The translations under genes and the position numbers were made by a program. Below the pieces are notes generated by a model that saw only the letters and a list, made by a program, of their open reading frames with translations, searched no databases and was not told where the DNA came from. From a virus, in IMG/VR virus record IMGVR_UViG_3300028840_002770, positions 1 through 48,234 of that record: DNA of 48,234 nt; one strand, 5' to 3'. Positions 15,819 through 25,697 of the stretch are shown piece after piece. Position 1 is the first letter of the stretch. Every line of letters starts with the position of its first letter.

Positions 15819-17776
15819 TGCCCGATTTCGTTGTCAGGACGACGTTCAAAGCGAACGATAGGGTCACACCGGCCTTCAAACGCATGTCGAAGGGCGCGGA
15901 CCGCTTCGGACGCAAGTCGCAAGGCGCGTTTCGCATGGCCTCAAAATCGGCGCTTGGTTTCAAGTCTATCGTCGGCGGAATTTTAACCGCCGGAATGATT
16001 TCAAGAACGTTTGGTTTACTTCAGGAAGGCGTTCGCAACGTCACGTCTGAATTTGTCGATTTTGACGACGCGATCACTTCCGCCGCCGCGAAGTTGAACG
16101 TTCAGCGCGGAACCGAACAGTTCAAGACGCTGGAAAAAACCGCGCGCGACATAGGCGCGACGACGGAATTTACAGCCGCGCAATCCGCGCGCGCAATCGA
16201 CGAACTAGTCAAGGCCGGGTTCAATCAAGAACAGGCAATGCTTGCGGCGGCGTCAACGACAGACCTAGCGACTATTGCGGCGATGGATCTAGCGGAATCG
16301 ACGGCAATCGGCGTCAAGGCTCTTAATTCGTTCAACCTGGCGGCGGAAGATCCCGAAGAACGTTTAAAAAATTTATCCCGAATTAATAACGTGTTTTCAA
16401 GAACCGTGAATTCAGCGTCGACGGACCTTCAGGGCCTTTTCGAAACCATGAAATTCGCGGGCGCAGTAGTGAACACCGCAGGCGGCGAACTGGAAGATTT
16501 CGCCACTTTAGCGGGCGCAGTGTCGCGGGCAAGCCTGGAAGGCACCCTTGCGGGAACGACAATGCGAATGATGTTTACTCAACTGGCGGCGCCGACGGCG
16601 AAGGGTGCGAAACAACTTCGCAAGATGCGCGTCAACGCAGTCGACCCGTTGACAAAGTCAATGCGAAAACCGATTGAAATTTTCACCGACTTCGCAAAGG
16701 CGACGGAAAAAATGACGGACGCGCAACGACTAGCGGCGATCAAAATGGTTTTCGGTCAGCGCGCGATTGTGGGCGTTTCAAAGGTTCTTGAACTAGGCGG
16801 CGAATGGCTAGAAGACTACAAAACAAAAACCATTGAATCAGGACGCACGGCGAAGGAAGTCGCTGACGATATGCGAACGTCCGTCGGAAATCGCTTGCGC
16901 GTTCTGAAGTCAACAGCGATTGAAACGGGTTTTAAATTCGTCGACGTATTCAAGGATCAAATTCCGGGCGCAATCGACCGGACGGTTGAAGCGTTGCGCG
17001 GAATTGACGTCAAAAAACTGTCGGACGACTTCCGAACGTTCAAAGACGAAACGGTTGTCGGCCTTAGAACCGATTTAGATTTTCTGAAGACAACCCTTGA
17101 CGATATGCGTCCGCTTTTCATAGGTCTAGGCGTCGCCGTTGCGGCACTTAGCGCGCCCGCCGTCCTTGCGGGAATCGCGAGCCTGAAGACGCTGTTCGGC
17201 GTTATGATGTGGGGAATGTCGGTTGCATTAAAACCGCTGTTTGTGTTTCTTGCGGCGAATCCGCTTGCAGTCTATATCGCGGCGTTTGCGGCGTGGGGTT
17301 CGGTCCTTCTGACGGTTGTCAAGAACTGGGAATTTTTGAAGGTGACGTTCCTTGAAGGCGTCGAACTGGTCAGGACGGCAATCGAAGATCTTTTAATGGT
17401 GTTCATGAAGTTGGTCGCCGCAGGCGGACAGAAGGTCGCGGACTTTTTCGGAATCGACACGAAGGTTTTCAAAAATCTTAACAACCTAATGGACGACTTC
17501 AAGAAGAAACGCGACGCGGCGCGCTTCGGAAGTCATGCAGGCGTCCCCGGTCCGAAACATATGTTTGACGCCGACTATGACGAATTATTTCGCGAGCAAC
17601 TTCCCGTTTCCGGTCCGCGAACGGCGCCGAACGCGGGCGAAGTCGAAGGACGACAGCGACAAACGGAATTGATGCGCGGGAAACTTACAATCGCAGGCGC
17701 GCCGCCGGGTTCGGAATTCGAAGAAGAAATGTCGCGCCCGCGCGTCGGTGTTGAAATGCTAGGCGTGAACCCATGA
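15818..17776 (+). CDS. Tail tape measure protein
   Basis: The 652-residue protein has the TP901-type tape measure core in its N-terminal half (about residues 85-350), with the diagnostic GATTEFTAAQSARAIDELVKAGF, then TMKFAGAVVNTAGGELEDFATLAG-like phrases. A long hydrophobic stretch (about residues 430-500) is probably inserted in the host inner membrane during DNA injection. The C-terminus is charged. The ATG overlaps the frameshift-product stop by one base, and GGAGG at 15803-15807 precedes it. Its modest length predicts a fairly short tail. Confidence 0.92.
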   Translation: MPDFVVRTTFKANDRVTPAFKRMSKGADRFGRKSQGAFRMASKSALGFKSIVGGILTAGMISRTFGLLQEGVRNVTSEFVDFDDAITSAAAKLNVQRGTEQFKTLEKTARDIGATTEFTAAQSARAIDELVKAGFNQEQAMLAAASTTDLATIAAMDLAESTAIGVKALNSFNLAAEDPEERLKNLSRINNVFSRTVNSASTDLQGLFETMKFAGAVVNTAGGELEDFATLAGAVSRASLEGTLAGTTMRMMFTQLAAPTAKGAKQLRKMRVNAVDPLTKSMRKPIEIFTDFAKATEKMTDAQRLAAIKMVFGQRAIVGVSKVLELGGEWLEDYKTKTIESGRTAKEVADDMRTSVGNRLRVLKSTAIETGFKFVDVFKDQIPGAIDRTVEALRGIDVKKLSDDFRTFKDETVVGLRTDLDFLKTTLDDMRPLFIGLGVAVAALSAPAVLAGIASLKTLFGVMMWGMSVALKPLFVFLAANPLAVYIAAFAAWGSVLLTVVKNWEFLKVTFLEGVELVRTAIEDLLMVFMKLVAAGGQKVADFFGIDTKVFKNLNNLMDDFKKKRDAARFGSHAGVPGPKHMFDADYDELFREQLPVSGPRTAPNAGEVEGRQRQTELMRGKLTIAGAPPGSEFEEEMSRPRVGVEMLGVNP

Positions 17777-19083
17777 CGGAAACGCTTGACAGAATAAAGG
17801 ATATCTTAGGTCTAGGTCCGGACGATTGGAACGCGCGCCTTCGACCCAATATCAAATTCATTTCGCCGGACGGTGACGAATATTCCGGTTTTTGGCGCGG
17901 CGACACAAGGGATAAATCGAAAAAGATCGGTCTGTTCGACTATCCGAAGATCGTCGGAACAATCGCGCAAGACTTGGAAATGACTTCGTCGCGCTATGAT
18001 ATAACGTTTTTCTTCGCGGGAAAAGACAACGACCTTGACGCCGCGCGTTTTTGGACTAGCGCAGATCAAAACGGCCTTTGGGATGTTACGCACCCGGTTC
18101 TTGGTTTTTTAGATCTTCAAATGCTGTCCATTTCTCAACAGACGCAACCGATCACAAACGGAAACATAACGGAAGTCAGAACTAGCTGGATCGATCCGAT
18201 TCTTCCTGAAGACTTGACGTCGGCGCCGGAATTGAAGGGCGAGACCGACGCAAACGTCAACAACCTGAATATCAACGCCGCGCAACAATTCGCGGACAAT
18301 ATAAGCGAAAAGACGGAAACCCTTCGGAACACAATTCAGGACGTCGCGGACATAGCAACCGGGTTGACCGACGCGGCGCTTTCGCCTCTGTTTACAACAA
18401 TTGATTCATTGAACAACCTAGTTGACGGGATTCAAGGGTCAATTCAGGACGTATTGAACGCGCCGTCGCTGGCGGCCGCAGAACTTTCCGGTCAAATGCA
18501 ACAACTGACGCAGATCCCACTTCTTGCAAATAACGATATCGGGTCGCGTCTTGATTACTATGCCGACCTGACGACCGGACTTCTTGACGAACTACCAGGC
18601 GGCGCAAGCGCTGAAGACAAAAACCGGACGGCTGTTCTTGAAAATTCGTTGTCTGCGATACTAGGCGCGAATGCAAAAATTGCTACAACCGGCCTTCTTC
18701 AGACGCGCGCGGAAGCAGTTGAATTTGCGGAAGACTTGTCAACGAAATTCGCGACTATTTCCGACGCCCTTGACGTTGTAATGGCGAATTTTGAAGATAA
18801 CGACATTGACAGTCAGTTTTTCAGTCAGTCGCAATCGTTCGTTGACGCCGCGCTTGCGACGGCGTCCGCGATTAAATACCTTCTTGTTTCCGCGTTTGAC
18901 CTGAACGTTGAAAAGCGGTTTGTTTTGACCAAACCGCGCGCGCCGATTGAAATCACCATAACAGAATATGGATCACTAGGCGAAAACGATGAAAATTTTG
19001 ACCTTTTTATTTCATCAAACCATCTAAAGGGAGAAGATATCCTTCTCCTTGAACCGGGTCGCGAGGTCGTGATCTATGGCTAA
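17773..19083 (+). CDS. Baseplate/tail protein, Mu gpN-like (DNA circulation protein family)
   Basis: The 436-residue protein has an N-terminal domain (about residues 15-130: ISPDGDEYSGFWRGDTRDKSKKIG, FDYPKIVG, DITFFFAGKDND) typical of the DNA-circulation-protein N-terminus found in Mu gpN. In Mu this is part of the baseplate hub that connects to the tube. The middle is helical and likely coiled (residues 160-400). It overlaps the tape measure stop by four bases and the next gene by eight. Confidence 0.85.
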   Translation: MTETLDRIKDILGLGPDDWNARLRPNIKFISPDGDEYSGFWRGDTRDKSKKIGLFDYPKIVGTIAQDLEMTSSRYDITFFFAGKDNDLDAARFWTSADQNGLWDVTHPVLGFLDLQMLSISQQTQPITNGNITEVRTSWIDPILPEDLTSAPELKGETDANVNNLNINAAQQFADNISEKTETLRNTIQDVADIATGLTDAALSPLFTTIDSLNNLVDGIQGSIQDVLNAPSLAAAELSGQMQQLTQIPLLANNDIGSRLDYYADLTTGLLDELPGGASAEDKNRTAVLENSLSAILGANAKIATTGLLQTRAEAVEFAEDLSTKFATISDALDVVMANFEDNDIDSQFFSQSQSFVDAALATASAIKYLLVSAFDLNVEKRFVLTKPRAPIEITITEYGSLGENDENFDLFISSNHLKGEDILLLEPGREVVIYG

Positions 19084-20332
19084 AGCGACACAAGGGAAGC
19101 AATATATCGTCGTTGAAGGCGACACGCTGTCTGGAATCGCGGCGCAGGCATACGGAAACGGTCGAAAATGGCGGTTGATTTGGAGGGCGAATCAGACGGT
19201 TTTAAGGTCCGGAAACCCGGAACTGATTTTTCCAGGCGAAGTGATCACGATTCCGACCGACCCGGAACTTGCGGCGCTTGAAAACAGTCTTGCGGTCGAT
19301 TTAGTCGGAAAAGATCCTGACGCGTTCACCTTTGAAATTGAAGGGACTGAAGTTCCCGTTGAAGGCGCGTCACTAATGCGAACAATGGACACGGTCGCGG
19401 ACGGGTTCGCGGCGTCCCTTCAGTGGAGCCCTTCAGACCTTGAACTAACTGAACTAATCCGGCCTTATGGATATCAGGCCGTCAAATGCTATCTAGGCGG
19501 ACGGAAACGATTCACAGGGGTTTTGTATTCGGTCAACCCTTCAAGCGGTTCAGGCGGCGTCGTGGTTGCGCTGGAAGGCGCTTCTGCGGCGGCGGACATT
19601 GTCGATTCGACCGTGCGTCCGCCTTATGAGTCGAAAAAAATAACCCTGAAGGACCGGGCGACGGAACTGATCGAACCTTTAGGAATTCCGATTGTCTATG
19701 ATTTCGACGATAACGAAATTTTCGACCAGGTAACGGCGCGCGCGACGGATAAGATCTTTCAACATTTGGCGGGTCTCGCGACACAGCGCGCGGTTTTGAT
19801 ATCGTCAACAGTCGACGGAGAAGTGATATTTTATCAGGCAAAAACGACCGGAGCGCCGGTCGGGACACTTGAAGAAGGAAAACCGCCGGTTCGGGATTCT
19901 GCGGCGAAATTCGACGGTCGACAGCGGTTCAACGTTTACAAGGCGATTGCGAACAGTCCAAATCGAAAGCGAAAGACGGCGACAGCGAAGGACACGGCAA
20001 TTCCGAAGTCAAGATTTCTGACATTTTCCGCCGAAGATTCAACCGCGGGAAATATTCAGGCGGCGGCCGACTGGCGCAGATCGAAACAGGTCGCCGACGC
20101 GCTGACCATGGAAATTCCGGTTGACAGTTGGTATTCGCCAAACGGCGAACTATGGTCGGAAAATACGCTTGTTACTTACAAGGCGCCGTCGTTGTTTATT
20201 CCTGACGGGTTCGATTTTATCATTCGGCGCGTTGAATTCAACTTCGAAAAGAATGGAACGACGGCGACACTGTCGATTGTTCCGCCGAATGTATTCACAG
20301 GCGAACCAATAGGTGAACCATGGCGGCGATAG
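19076..20332 (+). CDS. Baseplate hub protein, Mu gpP-like, with N-terminal LysM domain
   Basis: The 418-residue protein starts with a LysM-like module (residues about 8-60: YIVVEGDTLSGIAAQAYGN, then PGEVITIP), common in hub proteins and able to bind peptidoglycan or act as a rigid adaptor. The rest resembles Mu gpP (gp27-like hub): SLMRTMDTVADGFAASLQWS and GVLYSVNPS near residues 98-155, and AIANSPNRKRK near 285. It overlaps gpN by eight bases and the spike gene by 13. Order N-P-45-46-47-48 is identical to Mu. Confidence 0.88.
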   Translation: MAKATQGKQYIVVEGDTLSGIAAQAYGNGRKWRLIWRANQTVLRSGNPELIFPGEVITIPTDPELAALENSLAVDLVGKDPDAFTFEIEGTEVPVEGASLMRTMDTVADGFAASLQWSPSDLELTELIRPYGYQAVKCYLGGRKRFTGVLYSVNPSSGSGGVVVALEGASAAADIVDSTVRPPYESKKITLKDRATELIEPLGIPIVYDFDDNEIFDQVTARATDKIFQHLAGLATQRAVLISSTVDGEVIFYQAKTTGAPVGTLEEGKPPVRDSAAKFDGRQRFNVYKAIANSPNRKRKTATAKDTAIPKSRFLTFSAEDSTAGNIQAAADWRRSKQVADALTMEIPVDSWYSPNGELWSENTLVTYKAPSLFIPDGFDFIIRRVEFNFEKNGTTATLSIVPPNVFTGEPIGEPWRR

Positions 20333-20826
20333 GTAGAATCACCGGACGCGCCGTCGGAAAAAATCGCGACGGTGACAAAAACGTCTTAATCCTTCAGGTT
20401 GAATTGACCGATCCGGACGACGTTCAGTCGGTCGAACTGTTTAGGCAGTCGGGCGAAGACTACAACCCGCCGAACGATTCGCGCGTGATTGTAATCGACC
20501 TTGGTTCTTCCTGGCGGGTCGGTGTCGCTGTTGACGACGGGATCGAACCGTCAATGAACGAAGGCGAACGAAAAATTTATTCAATCGACGCAGGCGCGAT
20601 CAAAGCGTTCATGAATTTACTATCAAGCGGCGTAATTGAAATAAACGGAAACGCCGACAACGCGGTTCGATTTTCAAAGTTGAAGGAAGCGTTTGACGAC
20701 CTAAAAACGCAATGGGACGCATTCGCGACAGCCTACGCACCGGGAACCGGCGGGTCGCCCGCTACAGCGAACCCGTCAACGAAGACAATCGACCCGGCGA
20801 AAATTGACGTAATAAAGGTTCCATAA
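20320..20826 (+). CDS. Baseplate spike protein, Mu gp45-like
   Basis: The 168-residue protein lies between the gpP-like hub and gp46-like genes. It fits the short spike of Mu and P2 tails: an N-terminal OB-fold (about residues 1-95, with VLILQVELTDPDDVQSVELF and the phrase DSRVIVIDLGSSW) and a narrow C-terminal part with repeats of short beta strands, here modified by a helical segment (KLKEAFDDLKTQWDAF). I do not see the HxH iron-binding tip motif clearly. A 13-base overlap with the hub gene supports the start. Confidence 0.82.
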   Translation: MAAIGRITGRAVGKNRDGDKNVLILQVELTDPDDVQSVELFRQSGEDYNPPNDSRVIVIDLGSSWRVGVAVDDGIEPSMNEGERKIYSIDAGAIKAFMNLLSSGVIEINGNADNAVRFSKLKEAFDDLKTQWDAFATAYAPGTGGSPATANPSTKTIDPAKIDVIKVP

Positions 20827-21275
20827 TGGCGGACAGATTTCAAGGAGACCCAAAGTTGATTTTGACCGAAAACGGTTCAGACCTTGTGTTTAATGCCGGT
20901 CAGCCTGTCATGGATCAGGGTTTTGAAAACGCCGCGTTTATTTCGCTGTTTACTGAACCCGGTTGGTGTGGAAACGTGTTGTTTCAAGACGAAAATCAAA
21001 AGATCGGTTCTGACTATGAATTTAACGGTCGCGAACCGGTGACGCTTACAAACCTAAATAACCTTCGAGATTCGGCGGAAAAGGCCCTTGCATGGATGAT
21101 AACGGAAAAAATCGCGACGCGTATTCAGGCGAACACGGCGAATCCGACCGGTCAGTTGCGCGTCACCGAAATTTTGATCGAACCGCCAGGTCAGGACGTC
21201 GAAACGCTTCTTTTGACCAAATACGGGGAAAACTGGATCAACCAGGCGACCGACCCGGCGCATAAAAAGGTTTAA
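20826..21275 (+). CDS. Baseplate wedge protein, Mu gp46-like
   Basis: The 149-residue protein resembles the GP46 family: an N-terminal DPKLILTENGSDLVF, a middle ISLFTEPGWCGNVLF, and a helical C-terminal half ending near LLTKYGENWI. In Mu it joins the spike and J-protein wedges, like gp25 of T4. It is coupled to the spike gene (TAATGG, one-base overlap) and is two bases from the J gene. Confidence 0.88.
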   Translation: MADRFQGDPKLILTENGSDLVFNAGQPVMDQGFENAAFISLFTEPGWCGNVLFQDENQKIGSDYEFNGREPVTLTNLNNLRDSAEKALAWMITEKIATRIQANTANPTGQLRVTEILIEPPGQDVETLLLTKYGENWINQATDPAHKKV

Positions 21276-21277
21276 TC

Positions 21278-22675
21278 ATGGCGCTAAAGATACCAACGAC
21301 GCAAGAACTGAAAGATCTATTCCTTACGAATTACGAAAATTCGCTGAATCAATCGGTTCCGCTTATCCCTCGAGCATTTCTGCGGGTTTGCGCCGCGATT
21401 GACGCGCTTCTTGGAACGTCGCTTTTCAGGTTCGCGGCCGAACGCGTTCTTCAAAACCTGGCGCTGACCGCGACCGACGAAGATCTTGATCGAATTGGTG
21501 AAAACTACGGTGTCTATAGGCGACCGGCGAACGCCGCAAACCTCGAAATCGAAGCGGACGCCGATCCAAGTGCTTACCTTCCTTCGACGGTCGATTGGGT
21601 CGGCGACGCAAACAATGAACGATACAAGGCCGACGCAAGCGTAAGCGAAGCGGGCGGCGTCGTAACGCTGGATATCACCGCGCGGACAACCGGCCCGGCG
21701 GGAAATCTTGAAGTCAGCGACACATTGACGATTGGAACGCAGACACCCGGAATTTCAACCGTCGGAACGGTAACGGCTGTCAACGAACTAGGGGTTGAAA
21801 AAGAAAGTGACGAATCATATCGGCGGCGAATCCTGACCGAAATCAGGACGGTCGGCGGCGGCGGGAATTCGGCGGACTATCGGACCTGGGCGGAACAAAC
21901 AACCGGCGTTGAAAACGCGTTTCCATATGCCGGAAAACCGCGACAATACACGGTCACGGGTTCGGATATTTTCTTTTCCAGTGCGGATAATTCGATCAAT
22001 TCGACAACAACCGATTTCACCGACGCGGAATTTGCAGTTGGTCACGCCGTCAACGTTCAAGGGTCGGCAAGTAATGACGGGATTTATGCGATCAATTCGG
22101 TCGCGGCGAACAAAATGACGCTTGCGGCGACTATTGCAAACGAAGGCGCAGGTCCGACCGTTGTTTGCGACAACGAGTCGCTTCCTGGCGACCGGACGGT
22201 TTTTGTCGAAGCGGTTTCAAGTATCGATCCGGACGGAATCGCGCCGCCTGCGTTGCTTGCGAGCGTTCGCGACAATATAAATACAAATCCCGACACCGGG
22301 CGAACCCGGCCGCCTTTGGGGGAGACCGACGAAACGCTTTTTGTCGAATCCATAGAACGGACGACGTTTTATTTTGAAGTTCGCGACCTAGTTGTTGACC
22401 CGGCAATTCAGACGCAGGTCGAAAGCGATATTGAAACGGCGCTGGATGAATACGCCCGCGAGATGCGTCCGTTTATAACTGGTCTTGATTTCGAGTCGGA
22501 CAAAAACAACACAATAACCGACTTGACGGTTTCGTCGGTTGTTCAGGATATTATCGAACCCGTCGGCGGTTCCGCCGGAACGGTTGGTTTCGGTCTTGTT
22601 GTTGGTATATTTATACCTTCCTATGTATTAAAACAAGGCGAAATGGCGAAGTCCGGCGGCGTGATTTTTGTTTAA
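21278..22675 (+). CDS. Baseplate J protein, Mu gp47-like, with inserted beta-domain
   Basis: The 465-residue protein has the baseplate-J core: an N-terminal helix pair (about 1-75), the phrase LGVEKESDESYRRRILTEIR near 168-187, a Gly-rich GGGGNSADYRTWAEQTTGVENAF, and a C-terminal beta domain. Residues about 226-300 interrupt the core between TGVENAFPY and DRTVFVEAV and match the insert of the neck protein at 11996-12607. The core without the insert has the length of typical Mu gp47 proteins. J proteins form the wedge ring of contractile baseplates. Confidence 0.9.
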   Translation: MALKIPTTQELKDLFLTNYENSLNQSVPLIPRAFLRVCAAIDALLGTSLFRFAAERVLQNLALTATDEDLDRIGENYGVYRRPANAANLEIEADADPSAYLPSTVDWVGDANNERYKADASVSEAGGVVTLDITARTTGPAGNLEVSDTLTIGTQTPGISTVGTVTAVNELGVEKESDESYRRRILTEIRTVGGGGNSADYRTWAEQTTGVENAFPYAGKPRQYTVTGSDIFFSSADNSINSTTTDFTDAEFAVGHAVNVQGSASNDGIYAINSVAANKMTLAATIANEGAGPTVVCDNESLPGDRTVFVEAVSSIDPDGIAPPALLASVRDNINTNPDTGRTRPPLGETDETLFVESIERTTFYFEVRDLVVDPAIQTQVESDIETALDEYAREMRPFITGLDFESDKNNTITDLTVSSVVQDIIEPVGGSAGTVGFGLVVGIFIPSYVLKQGEMAKSGGVIFV

Positions 22676-22687
22676 CGAGGTGAAAAA

Positions 22688-25615
22688 ATGCCATTAAATC
22701 CACTAATTGCGATAGATCTTCCAGGCGAACCCGCCGGCGTTCCCGGCGAAGCGCGCGTTTTTCCATATTCAAAAATCGGGTCTTCCGCCGTGACGGTGAC
22801 GCTGTCCCTTGGTTCAACCGTCGGGATAACTTCCTATTTATGGGAAATCCTAGATCAACCAATAGGCGCGACGGCGGTTTTGTCCGACCCTGCGGCGCCA
22901 GCGCCGACGTTTGACGCAACGCAAGCGGCGCCGGGTTCCTATCTAATCCGCTGTATTGGCAACAACGGTGTTGCGTCAACGACGAACGGTGTCGCGTTTA
23001 CGACAGAAAACAAAGCGCTTCGCGCGCCGGCGGCGGGCGAAAAGACGGAATTTGACGCTGTAGACGGTTGGAAAACTTCACTAAATGAAGTGATCAACGA
23101 AACCGATCTGGGCGTTTCCGGCGCGCTTCAGTATCAAGGAACCTGGAACGCGTCGACGAATACGCCGACGCTTGTCAGTAGCACCGGAACAACTGGTCAT
23201 TATTACGTCGTTTCGGTCGCTGGAACGACAGACCTTGACGGAATAACAGACTGGCAAATTGGCGACTGGGCGGTTTTTAACGGGTCGGTTTGGGAAAAAG
23301 TCGACAATACACAGCTTTTTTACTGGAATCGAACCGGGTCGGTTTTGTCGCCTGAAAATTCCGGCGATAGCTTGAAGCTTGACGCCGCCGGTGCGGCGGT
23401 TGACATCATTCGCGACGAAGACGACATGATTTCGGACGACCCGGCCGCGCTTGCAACGCAACAATCGATCAAGAAATATGTCGACGATTCTATTCCGTCG
23501 GTGTTTTGGAATCGAGCCGGGTCGGTTTTGTCGCCGCTAACCGCAGGCGATCGGGTTGAAATAACGATCGCCGATACCGAAAACGCGGTCCCGCTTTCGT
23601 TGATTCAAAACGATTCAACGAACGATCCCGACGTTTTATCGATTGAAAACGCCGGAAGCGGCGACGCGATTGCGTTCAGCGGAGGCGGATCGCATAAAAT
23701 CAGTTCAACGGCAACGCTTGAAATTGAATCCGTTGCGGTTTCGATCGATGCCTCGGCCGCTTCAAATTTTACGGTTTCCGGCGCGACCGCGGATCTAACA
23801 TTGGGCGCGCGCGCGGCAACGATAACCCTGAATGAATCAGACGAAACGACCCTTGATGGCGCGTTTACCGCGACGTCGATTGTCGGCGCGCTGAACGAAC
23901 TGAAAGGGGAAATTGTCGCGGAATCGTTGTGGAACCGCGCGGCGTCAGTTCTGTCGCCGCAGAACGCGGGCGACGGGTTGTCCGTTGACGCGACAACCGC
24001 AATCGACCTTGAATCAGACGTCAGTTCCGGATTTGCCGTCAGCGGTTCCGACGCGGGCGACCTGACGTTGTTTCTTGACGCCGCGAACGCTGGCGCAGGC
24101 GACGGAATTATTTCAATAAACGCCGATTCGGTTGAATCCGCTAGCCAATGGACTATCACGGCGGAAGATCCAAGCGATCATGTCGCATTAAAACTAATAA
24201 ATCAGGATACAACAGGCGCGCGTTCAAATGTTCTTGAAATAACAAGCAATCCGATCCCCACGGGTGCATGGAATACAACAACCGGTTATGCTATTTCCTT
24301 AAATTCGCCTACAACCTATAATATAATTTCATTTGGAGATTCAAACGGATTTTTCGGCGGTTATGCGACCGCAACGAGTCGGACCGGCGGGTTTACATAT
24401 CAGGCAACCGGCGCGGGCGCCGCTGATATATTGTTAGCAACTATAGGTTTACCCAGCGCGTCCGGCAACGCAACTGTTACTGTTGAAGGTGTTCAGGAAG
24501 ACGGCGCAACCGGCGACGCGTCCGCAAGATTAAGATCCGAAACGAAAAACGGCAACGGCGCGGCAAAAACAACCGTTCAATCAATAACGCGCGCCGCTGG
24601 AAATGCCGAAACACAAATTTTTTCAAACAACGAGGGAACCGGAACTTCGACGGTCAATGTTTGGTCGACGGGCAACGCGTCCGGTTCGGCGCTTGCGACA
24701 GTTGAAATAAGGGCGCGTCAAGCGAACGTTTCATCGACGGCGAATTCAGTTGTCCAGATTACCGCAAACAACGCAGGTTCAGGTCTTGCAACTATTGCGA
24801 TTTCAGCGCAAGACGATATCAATTTCACTGCACGATCTGGATCTATAACGCTGAACGAATCCGGCGAAACAATTCTGTCCGGTTTTTCGGCGACGTCCTT
24901 GATCGGCGCGCTGAACGAATTAAAATCTGAAATTCCTTTTCCAGATTACGCCGGAATTTTTGTCAAAGACAATTCGACGTCAACGTCAATTACACTGGCG
25001 AATTCATGGTTTAAGTTCACACTGTTCGACACAAACCTTCCCGACGAAGACAGCGTTTCCGACCAGGCGAACGACCGTGTTACAATTGGCGCAACGCGCG
25101 ATTATTCGGTGTCTTTTTCGGCGTCAGGCGAATCGGCTGTCGGAAATAAGACTTTTGAATATTCTGTTTTTGAGGTTTCGTCGACAGAAACATTGATCAC
25201 AGGGGCGACGCAAGCGAACCCGGTTGTTGTCACCGCGTCGGGCCATGGGTTGTCAAACGGTCAGAAGGTCGCGATCAAGTCAGTCGGCGGTATGACGGAA
25301 ATAAGCGACCGGATATTCACCGTTGCGAACGTTACCGCTTCAACATTTGAGCTTCAGGACGATAATTCAACGAACATCGACGGGACCGGGTTTACCGCTT
25401 ACACTGGCGGTGGTACAGCTGCGCAAGCCACAGAATTGACAGCGCATGTCAAACGTCTTTTCGCCGCAGGCGGCGCGGGCGACTTCGGCGCGTTTGGAAG
25501 CGATACAATCGCCTCGCTGACAAGCGGAAACCATGTTGAACTTTATATTTCAGGTCTAACCGACACGACGAATTTCACGATTGAAGATATCAATTTAAAG
25601 ATTGAAAGGTTATAA
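22688..25615 (+). CDS. Large tail fibre/baseplate-attached protein (975 aa)
   Basis: The N-terminal 110 residues look like an Ig/PKD-type beta-sandwich (ITSYLWEILDQPIGATAVL...PGSYLIRCIG). Residues about 130-220 form a phage-tail module with TWNASTNTPTLVSSTGTTGHYYVVSV. Then come three copies of WNR-x-(G/A)SVLSP at about 220, 275 and 417, and two of a TLNES-ET...ATS-IGALNELK-E segment at about 380-410 and 720-750. A C-terminal portion (about 840-930) resembles a beta-barrel repeat common in phage fibres (HGLSNGQKVAIKSVGGMTEIS). A repeat-based, mosaic shaft fits a fibre. RBS GAGGTG at 22677-22682. Confidence 0.8.
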   Translation: MPLNPLIAIDLPGEPAGVPGEARVFPYSKIGSSAVTVTLSLGSTVGITSYLWEILDQPIGATAVLSDPAAPAPTFDATQAAPGSYLIRCIGNNGVASTTNGVAFTTENKALRAPAAGEKTEFDAVDGWKTSLNEVINETDLGVSGALQYQGTWNASTNTPTLVSSTGTTGHYYVVSVAGTTDLDGITDWQIGDWAVFNGSVWEKVDNTQLFYWNRTGSVLSPENSGDSLKLDAAGAAVDIIRDEDDMISDDPAALATQQSIKKYVDDSIPSVFWNRAGSVLSPLTAGDRVEITIADTENAVPLSLIQNDSTNDPDVLSIENAGSGDAIAFSGGGSHKISSTATLEIESVAVSIDASAASNFTVSGATADLTLGARAATITLNESDETTLDGAFTATSIVGALNELKGEIVAESLWNRAASVLSPQNAGDGLSVDATTAIDLESDVSSGFAVSGSDAGDLTLFLDAANAGAGDGIISINADSVESASQWTITAEDPSDHVALKLINQDTTGARSNVLEITSNPIPTGAWNTTTGYAISLNSPTTYNIISFGDSNGFFGGYATATSRTGGFTYQATGAGAADILLATIGLPSASGNATVTVEGVQEDGATGDASARLRSETKNGNGAAKTTVQSITRAAGNAETQIFSNNEGTGTSTVNVWSTGNASGSALATVEIRARQANVSSTANSVVQITANNAGSGLATIAISAQDDINFTARSGSITLNESGETILSGFSATSLIGALNELKSEIPFPDYAGIFVKDNSTSTSITLANSWFKFTLFDTNLPDEDSVSDQANDRVTIGATRDYSVSFSASGESAVGNKTFEYSVFEVSSTETLITGATQANPVVVTASGHGLSNGQKVAIKSVGGMTEISDRIFTVANVTASTFELQDDNSTNIDGTGFTAYTGGGTAAQATELTAHVKRLFAAGGAGDFGAFGSDTIASLTSGNHVELYISGLTDTTNFTIEDINLKIERL

Positions 25616-25626
25616 CAATAAAAGGC

Positions 25627-25662
25627 GTCGGGTTGCGACCCGGCAAAACACAATTTTTTTTT
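25627..25662 (+). terminator. Probable terminator after the large fibre gene
   Basis: A 7-bp stem containing one G-T pair (GTCGGGT at 25627-25633 with ACCCGGC at 25638-25644) is followed nine bases later by nine T residues (25654-25662). The distance between stem and T-run is longer than ideal, so it may act partially and reduce expression of the next genes. Confidence 0.5.
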
Positions 25663-25697
25663 CATTTGCTAAACTAGGCAAACCAGGAGACACAAAA

